A stretch of 10,920 nt of DNA from Acidobacteriota bacterium (GTDB lineage Bacteria; Acidobacteriota; Terriglobia; Acidiferrales; UBA7541). Position 1 is the first letter of the stretch; every line of letters starts with the position of its first letter. Positions 1 to 6,566 of the stretch are shown piece by piece. Position numbers and translations under genes: made by a program. The stretch is taken from positions 7,433 to 18,352 of the forward strand of contig QHYP01000136.1 in the NCBI GenBank assembly GCA_003224195.1, in the 5' to 3' direction. The notes under the pieces were generated by a model. It did no database searches. It was not told the origin of the DNA and saw only the letters and a list, made by a program, of their open reading frames with translations.

Positions 1-223
1 TGCATCGATTCGCATACAGGCCAAAGTCGCTCTGGCGAAGCCTAGTGCCGTTCCAACTTTTTCAGGCCCCGTACGAACGTTTGTTGCGCCGTTTCCTATG
101 ACTTCCCCCGGACTTCGTGCGGGGCAGGCTAAAGCGGCGCCACAAAATTCCTTCTCAGCCCGGGCCGAATCCGGAGCTCAGCTTGGTTCCAAATGGTTGG
201 AACGGCACTAGATTGAATATCTG
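1..223. other. Gene-free 3' flank of the minus-strand operon
   Basis: I see no supportable coding region here. Apart from the inverted-repeat element described separately (42-211), the first 41 bases show no recognisable feature. A neighbouring gene to the left, if there is one, lies outside the window. Confidence 0.6.
42..211. repeat. MITE-like element with 16-bp perfect terminal inverted repeats
   Basis: The 16 bases at 42-57 (ctagtgccgttccaac) are the exact reverse complement of those at 196-211, about 138 bp apart. Each arm carries a TA dinucleotide near its outer edge (43-44 and 209-210). The structure can therefore be read as a 164-bp element (45-208) with 13-bp terminal repeats flanked by a TA target duplication, as is known for IS630/Tc1-type elements and the non-autonomous elements they mobilise. 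There is no plausible ORF inside. The interior has a small GC-rich hairpin near 106-124. It lies 13 bp beyond the SDR stop codon, so in RNA it could also act as a large 3' stem for the minus-strand operon. Family membership is inference; no second copy is visible in the window. Confidence 0.5.
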
Positions 224-1014
224 CTATCCCCGCAGGTTGAAGAAGCCTCCATCGATGGGATAATCCACCCCGGTGATGAATGAGGATTGATCGCCGCACA
301 AAAACAGCGCGAGCGCGGCAACTTCCTGTGGCTCGGCCATCCTGCCAATAGGCTGCGAGAGAGCCAGCTTGGCAAACATTTCTTCCTCGCGCCCCGGATA
401 GTTCCGGCGCAGGAAATTGTCAACGAAGGGCGTGTGCACGCGAGCCGGCGAGATGCAATTGCACCGAATGCCGCAGGAAAGATAGTCCTTGGCGACCGAA
501 TACGTCTGGCAATGACAGCGCCTTTGCTCATGGAATAAGCGAAGCGATCCGCAAGTCCGGCTGAGGCCGCGATCGAGGCAATGTTCAAAATAGTCCCACC
601 GCCACTGGCCTTCATATGTTCTATGGAAGCTTGCATGCAGTTGTACACGCCTTTGACATTTACGCAGAAGATCCGCTCGAAATCGCGCTCGTCAGTGTCT
701 TCCAAAGTGCCGATGTGCGAGATCCCCGCGCTGTTGACAAGAATGTGCAGCCGGCTTTCACCCACGATCTCTTCAAAGACTGCCTTGACCTGATCACGGC
801 TCGAGACGTCGCACTCGTGGGCAGCCGCTTGGCCGCCGGCCTCAACAATCTGTCTGGCAACAGATCCGGCCTCCGGAACGTTGATATCCAAAATGTGGAC
901 GCAAGCCCCGCTCTTGGCGAACGTCTCCGCGATCGCGCGGCCGATTCCGCTGGCGCCCCCGGTGACGACCGCAATTTTCCCGTCCAGACGGAACAAGTTC
1001 GAATTGTGGGCCAT
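224..1014 (-). pseudogene. Frameshifted SDR-family dehydrogenase, candidate 2-keto-3-deoxy-L-fuconate 4-dehydrogenase
   Basis: Classical short-chain dehydrogenase with a Rossmann fold. From the ATG at 1014 it has TGGASGIG (residues 18-25), an Asp after the second strand (D43, suggesting NAD), NSAG (94-97), and the catalytic set N119, S147, Y160, K164. After about residue 169 the frame breaks: homology continues one frame over with a typical SDR C-terminus (IGRMAEPQEVA...F-TG-DYPIDGG) ending at the TAG at 224-226. Inserting one base between 506 and 507 restores a 263-residue protein of normal SDR length. ATG 1014 is preferred over 1044 because it lies 5 bp after the dehydratase stop and has gaggag upstream, although at long spacing (about 16 nt). 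Family SDRs oxidise 2-keto-3-deoxy-L-fuconate or L-rhamnonate at C4, or L-fucose itself; the FAH-family hydrolase in the same gene series favours the first. The deletion may be a real mutation or an assembly error. Confidence 0.8.
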
Positions 1015-1019
1015 GGCTG

Positions 1020-2669
1020 TCAGAGCGAGACTCCTCTCTTCCATGGAATGAAGTCGTTCTGCTGGAGCAATTCGGCCTTGGTGTGAATCGTTCCACTGGC
1101 CACTCCCGAGACGAAATCCAGAATCTCCTCACCCATCTGTTTGATGGTCTTTTCACCTGCGATAATCGCGCCCGCATCGATGTCAATGATGTCTTGCATG
1201 CGGCGCGCCAACTGTGAGTTCGTCGAGATTTTCACAACCGGCGCGATCGGATTGCCCGTGGGCGTGCCGAGCCCTGTTGTGAAGAGGACAATATTGGCGC
1301 CGGCGCCCACTTGCGCTGTGACGCATTCGACATCGCTGCCCGGGGTGCATTGGAGGTTCAAACCCGGCTCTTTCACATATTCCGGATAATCCAGGACGGC
1401 CGCAACAGGCGACGTTCCGCCTTTCTTGGCCGCGCCGGCGGATTTCATAGCATCCGTGAGTAACCCATCGCGGATGTTCCCCGGGGAAGGATTCATCTCA
1501 AAGCTGGATCGGACTGCTCGCGCGCGATCGGCGTAGTCTTTCATTAAGTTCATAAAACGGTCGGCCACTTCCTTGTGGATGCAGCGATTGATCAACTCCT
1601 GTTCGACCCCGCACAGCTCGGGGAATTCCGATAGAATCCCGCGGCCGCCAAGGCCAGCGACGAGATCAGCGACGTGACCTATGGCAGGGTTCGCCGAGAT
1701 GCCCGAAAAACCGTCTGAGCCGCCACATTTGAGCCCGAGCGTCAAATGGGAGAGCCGAGCCGGCCTCCGTTCGGCCTTGTCTGCTTCGGCCAATGCCAAA
1801 AAGGTCTCTCGAATTGCGTTTGAAAGCATTTCGAATTCTGAGCCACTTTTTTGCTGCTCGAAGAGCAGTAGGGGCTTGTTGAACTTCGGATCGCGTCGAC
1901 GTACCTCTTCAACTAGAATGGGAATCTGGGCGTGCTGACAACCAAGGCTCAACACGGTGGCGCCTGCCACGTTCGGATGGTGAATGTAGCCAGCCAGCAG
2001 CCCGCAGAGATTGTTCGTGTCCTCGCGGGTTCCACCGCATCCGCCCTCATGCCGCAGGAAGCGGATACCATCAATATTCGCAAAAACGCGCGGAGCACGC
2101 TGCGGCCGGTCTGCCTCCGCGATTTCCCGAGTACGCAGTTCTGGGGATTTACCCTCGCGGTAGCGTCGTACGAGCTCCGCGACATGACGCCGGTAAACTG
2201 GCGGAGCCACAAATCCCAACTCTTCCTCGAATGCGTCCTGGAGAACCTGCAGGTTCCTGTTCTCACAGAATACGAGCGGAACAACCAGCCAATAATTGCG
2301 CGTGCCAACCTGGCCATCGCAACGGTGATAACCGAGGAATTCGCGCTGGCGCCAGCGGGAAACGTCTGGAGCGGACCAATCGTAGGTCTCCGTTTTGTTG
2401 TGGAACGCAGCCGCTGCATGACGGACATTGCTCGTCGTCAGCAGTTCTCCCTGGCGAATCGCCTTCGAGGCCCTGCCGACCAAAACGCCGTACATGATGA
2501 TCTCGCCGCCCGCGGCAATTTCATGGGTGACAAACTTGTGCTTGGCCGGAACATCGGGAGACAGAGTGAACGATTCCCCAGCGTTGTTGACGACCTCGCC
2601 GTTGCCGAGGTTGGTCAAGGCAACTAGAACGTTGTCTCTGGGATCGAGTTGAATCACCTTTGGCGACAT
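1020..2669 (-). CDS. UxaA-family sugar-acid dehydratase (altronate dehydratase-like), candidate L-fuconate dehydratase
   Basis: The 549-residue protein has an N-terminal SAF domain (about 1-95) and a UxaA/GarD catalytic domain (about 105-549), the same arrangement as altronate dehydratase UxaA (about 495 residues in E. coli). Visible family motifs are GYHRCDGQVGTRNY (113-126), RHEGGCGGT (206-214, where UxaA has HTDGCG), LGCQHAQ (242-248), KCGGSDGFSGISANPA (314-329) and a C-terminal TPGSDVEC...GLGTPTGNPIAPV segment. Members are iron-dependent and dehydrate sugar acids to 2-keto-3-deoxy acids. The fucosidase, mutarotase and FAH hydrolase nearby suggest L-fuconate as substrate; from memory, the Campylobacter jejuni fucose locus also carries a UxaA-type dehydratase. 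The uxaC at the window's end keeps D-altronate possible. The start (MSPKVIQL...DNVLVAL) looks family-typical, but its Shine-Dalgarno is weak. The SDR gene starts 5 bp past its stop. Confidence 0.85.
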   Translation of the reverse strand: MSPKVIQLDPRDNVLVALTNLGNGEVVNNAGESFTLSPDVPAKHKFVTHEIAAGGEIIMYGVLVGRASKAIRQGELLTTSNVRHAAAAFHNKTETYDWSAPDVSRWRQREFLGYHRCDGQVGTRNYWLVVPLVFCENRNLQVLQDAFEEELGFVAPPVYRRHVAELVRRYREGKSPELRTREIAEADRPQRAPRVFANIDGIRFLRHEGGCGGTREDTNNLCGLLAGYIHHPNVAGATVLSLGCQHAQIPILVEEVRRRDPKFNKPLLLFEQQKSGSEFEMLSNAIRETFLALAEADKAERRPARLSHLTLGLKCGGSDGFSGISANPAIGHVADLVAGLGGRGILSEFPELCGVEQELINRCIHKEVADRFMNLMKDYADRARAVRSSFEMNPSPGNIRDGLLTDAMKSAGAAKKGGTSPVAAVLDYPEYVKEPGLNLQCTPGSDVECVTAQVGAGANIVLFTTGLGTPTGNPIAPVVKISTNSQLARRMQDIIDIDAGAIIAGEKTIKQMGEEILDFVSGVASGTIHTKAELLQQNDFIPWKRGVSL

Positions 2670-2809
2670 AAAGTTTCTCGTTGCGAATTACACCTTCTGC
2701 CGCGTCCGCCGCATTCGCGCAGAAACTTTCATGATGTGAAGCGCGAATCCTATCTCTTCTCTTCTACTCGCGTTCTGAGGACAAGTATCTTCTCAGCGCT
2801 CGTCGAAAG
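2670..2809 (-). promoter_or_regulatory. Leader of the dehydratase gene with two inverted repeats (operator or RNA fold candidate)
   Basis: This is the larger of the two gaps within the minus-strand gene series. It holds an 8-bp inverted repeat, attcgcgc at 2713-2720 against gcgcgaat at 2741-2748, with a smaller ttca/tgaa dyad inside (ttcatgatgtgaa). Such nested symmetry suits a dimeric regulator. A second, overlapping 9-bp inverted repeat pairs aaagtttct (2670-2678, directly against the start codon) with agaaacttt (2721-2729); in the mRNA it could fold the ribosome-binding region into a stem. The two folds share bases, so they could be mutually exclusive. I could not identify a convincing -35/-10 pair, so an internal promoter is inference. 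Confidence 0.3.
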
Positions 2810-5107
2810 CTAGGGGACTGAAGCGACCACCGCTTGCCTGAGGGTCTCTCCCAGCAACTCGAGGGGATGAAGCACTGGGCGGCCCAATCCGGCTTGGAGT
2901 TGCTCCTGGCAAGAGGTGCCACTGGCCACGAGGATTCGACGCCCGCCGCTCTCAGCCTTGCGGACCTGTGCGAACAGATCTTCCGCTACGGCGAGACTAA
3001 GCTCATAGAAGTCTTTCTTGTAGCCGAAACTCCCGGCCATCCCGCAGCATTCCACTTGTGATGTAACCACGTCGAAGCCAGCAGCCCGCAGCAGCAACTC
3101 CGTTGGCGCAGCGCAGCCCATGGTCTTCTGTTGACAATGGCTGTGGTAGAAGAGTTTTGTGCCTAATGGGTGCCGGAGCGCGGGAAAGACCTCCGCGGCG
3201 TTGATTTGGTTTTCCTGCAGTACCATCCCAACGTATTCGGTTGCTTCGAAACTCCGCTCGCGGAGCGTCTGGAGCAACTCTCCGGCCGGGCCAGATTTCA
3301 GGAGATGGCGGTAATCGTGGTGGAACATTGCGAGAACGCTGGGCTCGACCACGATGATATCGCGCCCGTCCTTGAGGTAGGGGCGAAGCAAAGCTACGGT
3401 TCGTTCTGCCTGGCGGGCCGCGGCGGCAATCAACCCCTGTGACAGCGTCGCTCGCCCGTCGGCGACAACATTGCTGACAACGACATCGACGCCGAGCGCG
3501 CGGAGGACGCGCAACGCCGCCAGACCACGCGAGATGGAGCCGTAGTTCGTAAAGACGTCGGCGAAGAGAACTGACTTACGTGAGCTGCCATCCTTGCGGG
3601 CTTGCGGCTGGTCCAGGCGAAGTTGGCGGCTGGCCTCAACCAGAGTTGGACTGGCAAACAGAGGCAAATGGCGTCGGCGGTCAACGTCGAAAAGACGCTC
3701 GAGGAGAACTCGCGCCGGCGCGAACTGTCCGATCCAATTCGAAAATTTCGGGAATCGTGAGCCCCACTTTGCAAGTAGATCGTAGCGGGCAAAGAACAGT
3801 CTCGAGAGAGAGGCGCCGGAATCGGCGGAAGGAGCCAAGGGGTTGGGTGCGGGTCTCTTGCCAACGTCGAGTTGCCCGAGCCGCTGGCGCAACACCGTGT
3901 TCAGCCAGGGAATATCAATCCGCACAGGACACTGGGGAACGCATCGCGAACAGCCTGTACAGAGCTCGCTGAAACGGGCGTTTTGGAGACCGCGCGTGGC
4001 GGACTCCCACGTTCCGCCGATCCCGCCGGAGTAGGTTTCCCCGCCGAACGCATGTCCGCCGACAGTCTGAAAGTTGGAGCAAGAGTTCAAGCAGGCACCG
4101 CAACGAATGCAGTAGAGCGCTTCGCGGAGGCATTCGTCCTGCCCCAAATTGAGCCTGCCGTTGTCCACCAGCACGAGATGGAATTGACGGGGCGGAGCGT
4201 CGCCCTCTGCCAGAACGGGCGCGGCCTTGAGCGGGGGAGAGATGACGCTCGTATAGGATGTCATCGGCTGGCCGGTGGCGCTTGCGGCCAGCAATTCAAG
4301 GAAGGGGCCAAAATCTTTCCGCGAAGGCACAATTTTCTCTACGCCGGCAATCGCGATATGCAGGGGCGGAAGAAGCGACGCCATCCGGATGTTCGCTTCG
4401 CTCTCGACCAACACAAGAGTGCCGGAATCCGCTGCGATGAAGTTCGCGCCTGTGATGCCAGCATCTGCCTGCAGGAATTTCTCGCGCAGCCGCCCGCGCG
4501 CGAACGCAGTCAATTCCTCGCCGGTGGCCAGCGGCAAGTCCGTTCGGAAGGAGCGTTTAAATAGCGCGGTAATTCGTTCGCGGCTGTAGTGGATGGCCGG
4601 AGCGATGATATGAGATGGCTGCTCATCAGCCACCTGAAGAATGAATTCGGCCAGATCGGTTTCAACGACTTGAATGCCGAGCGCGTCTAGGGCGCGATTC
4701 AGACCAATTTCTTCCGACGTCATGCTCTTGCCCTTCACCACGAGGCGGACGCCCGCTTCACGGCAGACTTCGGCGACATAACGGGACGCATCGGCGGCGG
4801 TGGGCGCGAGATGGAAATGGCCTCCGTTCCGGGAAACACTGGCTTCGAGCGCCGCGAGCAGCTCCGGCAAGCGCGCCAGGGAATCTTCCTTGATGGCGCG
4901 CGCCTTGTCTTTAAGCGTCTCGTAGTCGGGGATGGCCGAGGTCGCGGCATAGCGGCCGCGATTGAACGACTGCGTGTTGTGTCGCACGGCCGAGCTCTCC
5001 ACCTGGAGGGCCATCCGAATGGCCGCAAGGAGAGCAGACTTATCGCTCTTGTCGGCGACGGAGCGTGGTGAGGGGATGGACGGAGAGATGTTTGCTGGCA
5101 TGGTCAC
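2810..5107 (-). CDS. LutB-LutA fusion: LUD domain, two 4Fe-4S clusters and CCG domain protein for L-lactate oxidation
   Basis: The 765-residue protein joins what are usually two subunits of the L-lactate-oxidising LutABC (YkgEFG) complex. An N-terminal LUD domain covers about 70-300 (KGKSMTSEEIGLN, 125-137). A ferredoxin-like segment follows with C333-x2-C336-x2-C339-x3-C343 and C383-x2-C386-x2-C389-x3-C393. The LutA-like part spans about 510-750. Its second cysteine motif is intact (HSHC at 655-658, ECCGMAGSFGY at 686-696, TSC at 731-733), but where the first CCG motif is expected the sequence is ADGR (549-552). The protein is probably cytoplasmic. It overlaps lutC by 4 bp in a gtga overlap if the GTG at 5107 starts translation; the ATG at 5101 is the alternative, and neither has a clear Shine-Dalgarno. 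Its role here would be to oxidise the L-lactate released by the FAH-family hydrolase. Glycolate or another 2-hydroxyacid is possible but less suited to the context. Confidence 0.87.
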   Translation of the reverse strand: MTMPANISPSIPSPRSVADKSDKSALLAAIRMALQVESSAVRHNTQSFNRGRYAATSAIPDYETLKDKARAIKEDSLARLPELLAALEASVSRNGGHFHLAPTAADASRYVAEVCREAGVRLVVKGKSMTSEEIGLNRALDALGIQVVETDLAEFILQVADEQPSHIIAPAIHYSRERITALFKRSFRTDLPLATGEELTAFARGRLREKFLQADAGITGANFIAADSGTLVLVESEANIRMASLLPPLHIAIAGVEKIVPSRKDFGPFLELLAASATGQPMTSYTSVISPPLKAAPVLAEGDAPPRQFHLVLVDNGRLNLGQDECLREALYCIRCGACLNSCSNFQTVGGHAFGGETYSGGIGGTWESATRGLQNARFSELCTGCSRCVPQCPVRIDIPWLNTVLRQRLGQLDVGKRPAPNPLAPSADSGASLSRLFFARYDLLAKWGSRFPKFSNWIGQFAPARVLLERLFDVDRRRHLPLFASPTLVEASRQLRLDQPQARKDGSSRKSVLFADVFTNYGSISRGLAALRVLRALGVDVVVSNVVADGRATLSQGLIAAAARQAERTVALLRPYLKDGRDIIVVEPSVLAMFHHDYRHLLKSGPAGELLQTLRERSFEATEYVGMVLQENQINAAEVFPALRHPLGTKLFYHSHCQQKTMGCAAPTELLLRAAGFDVVTSQVECCGMAGSFGYKKDFYELSLAVAEDLFAQVRKAESGGRRILVASGTSCQEQLQAGLGRPVLHPLELLGETLRQAVVASVP

Positions 5108-5634
5108 GCCAAAACGATGAGATGGAGCCGGTGCGGTCCATGCACGCCACGGACAAGAGGACCCATGTCCGCGGTGGCGCTGGGGCCCGTAATGAAGACG
5201 AAATTCCGATGCAGACCCTTGGCGCCCAGGCAGTCCGGCCGAAAGAGATCCGCCGGCCGTTCAATAATTGTTTCGCTTGCGAGCACGGCGATGTGCATAC
5301 GAGCGAGAAGACTGATGGTTCCGGCCTCGCCGTGGTCAACCGAAACGCAGACGGACCCAGTGCGCGCGATTCCCGCGAAAGCTTCCGTGATTCCCGCATC
5401 GAGCGAGCTGAGCTCTATTCTTGAGCGAGCGGTGACGACATTCGGTGCGCGACGGCACTCCTCGAAGGGATCGGAAGGCAAATCGATAGCGTTTGCAAAG
5501 GCAATACGGCGCGCTTCGCCGGTCACGCGGCGAATGGCGCTAGCGAGCGCTGTTGAGGAGCGCGGTATCTGCTCGACGGTGGCTCCCGCGTCAATGGCGG
5601 CGCGCGAAAACCGCTCAAAAAGGGGCGCAAGCAT
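5104..5634 (-). CDS. lutC: LutC-like LUD-domain protein, L-lactate oxidation subunit
   Basis: A 176-residue LUD-domain protein. The family core is clear: a DAGITEAFAGIARTGSV segment (about 79-95), an SLLARMHIAVL segment, and the C-terminal ITGPSATADM...GVHGP signature. LutC is a subunit of the cytoplasmic iron-sulfur complex that oxidises L-lactate to pyruvate and carries no iron-sulfur cysteines itself. It is shorter than typical LutC (about 240 residues) because the usual N-terminal helix is missing. An in-frame TAG about 35 nt upstream with no usable start between rules out a longer form, so ATG 5634 is well supported. Its start lies 5 bp after the FAH gene's stop, and its end overlaps the LutB-LutA fusion, so the three genes are almost certainly cotranscribed. 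Confidence 0.88.
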   Translation of the reverse strand: MLAPLFERFSRAAIDAGATVEQIPRSSTALASAIRRVTGEARRIAFANAIDLPSDPFEECRRAPNVVTARSRIELSSLDAGITEAFAGIARTGSVCVSVDHGEAGTISLLARMHIAVLASETIIERPADLFRPDCLGAKGLHRNFVFITGPSATADMGPLVRGVHGPHRLHLIVLA

Positions 5635-5639
5635 GGAAC

Positions 5640-6470
5640 CTACCGCGAAGCAGCGGTACGCGCCGCACTATGTTGGCTTCGCACAGGATTTGACAACGCG
5701 CCGATTCCTTCGATCATCACGATGACTTCGTCTCCGTCCTTCAAAAAGACGGGCGGGTCCTGCGCCATCCCGACACCCTGGGGTGTTCCCGTGAAAATCA
5801 AGGTCCCGGGCAGCAACGTTGTGTTCTGGCTGATGAACTCGATGAGGGCGGGCACGCCGTGGATCATCTCGCGTGTGTTTGCATTTTGCATTTGCCTGCC
5901 GTTCACCAGCGTTTGAATTTGAAGCCCGCTAGGGTCGAGCAACGACTCGGGAGTCACCAAACACGGCCCTAAAGGAGCGAACGTATCGAAGCTCTTGCCG
6001 CGGCACCATTGGCCGCCTCCCTTCTTAAGCTGCCAATCGCGGGCGCTGACGTCATTCCCGCAGGTGTAGCCGGCAACATAATCGAGCGCCTTGTCCCGCG
6101 AGACGTTCCGGCAGGTTTTTCCAATGACAACGACGAGTTCCCCTTCGTAGTCCACCTCCGCGCTTTGGGCCGTCTCTGGCAGCAGAATTGGCTCTCGTGG
6201 ATCCTGGACCGAGTTCACGCCCTTTGTGAACAGCACAGGATAGTCGGCGACGCCCATGCCCACTTCGTCGGCGTGACGCCGATAATTCTGGCCCACGCAC
6301 CAGATCATCCTGGGAACCACCGGCGCCAGCCGGCGACGAATGACGGCAACTTCCCGGGTGACAACGGGCCTTTCAAAAACTCCGCCAGTCACCCGCAGAC
6401 AGGTGCCATCGGGCTGCTCCGCAGCATAGTGGAGACTCCCAGAAGGATCTTCGTATCGAATCAGTTTCAT
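5640..6470 (-). CDS. FAH-family hydrolase, candidate 2,4-diketo-3-deoxy-L-fuconate hydrolase
   Basis: The 276-residue protein is a fumarylacetoacetate hydrolase-family enzyme of the usual length. The metal site is visible as VDYEGELVVVIGK (106-118; E109 and E111 the likely ligands) and GNDVSARDWQ (138-147; D140). It is followed by GKSFDTFAPLGPCLV (158-172), NTREMI (198-203) and TGTPQGVG (227-234), all family hallmarks. These cytosolic Mg/Mn enzymes cleave C-C bonds in diketo acids. In the diketo-hydrolase routes for L-fucose and L-rhamnose, a family member splits the 2,4-diketo-3-deoxy acid into pyruvate and L-lactate, which fits the LutC gene starting 5 bp downstream. A good ribosome site, agagga, sits 6 nt before the ATG. 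Other FAH members act as oxaloacetate decarboxylases or acylpyruvases, so the substrate is inferred from context. Confidence 0.87.
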   Translation of the reverse strand: MKLIRYEDPSGSLHYAAEQPDGTCLRVTGGVFERPVVTREVAVIRRRLAPVVPRMIWCVGQNYRRHADEVGMGVADYPVLFTKGVNSVQDPREPILLPETAQSAEVDYEGELVVVIGKTCRNVSRDKALDYVAGYTCGNDVSARDWQLKKGGGQWCRGKSFDTFAPLGPCLVTPESLLDPSGLQIQTLVNGRQMQNANTREMIHGVPALIEFISQNTTLLPGTLIFTGTPQGVGMAQDPPVFLKDGDEVIVMIEGIGALSNPVRSQHSAARTAASR

Positions 6471-6566
6471 GGTAGTTCCTCTGCTCCATATTTTCGTTTT
6501 GCGGGAACGGGGTTGAGATTTTCTCTCGATGGTCGATTCGGCGCCTCGTCCGCTCCCTTGATCTGC

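Noticed and set aside
208..500. Minus-strand continuation of the SDR ORF past residue 169 to 208
   Set aside because: Its translation after the AVIA segment is Arg/Ser-rich with no SDR character, while the neighbouring frame holds the real SDR C-terminus ending at 224.
1932..2627. 231-residue plus-strand ORF
   Set aside because: It is wholly antisense to the well-supported dehydratase gene and shows no recognisable motif; long shadows are expected in GC-rich coding DNA.
3872..4564. 230-residue plus-strand ORF
   Set aside because: Antisense to the LutB-LutA fusion, including its cysteine clusters; no domain is recognisable.
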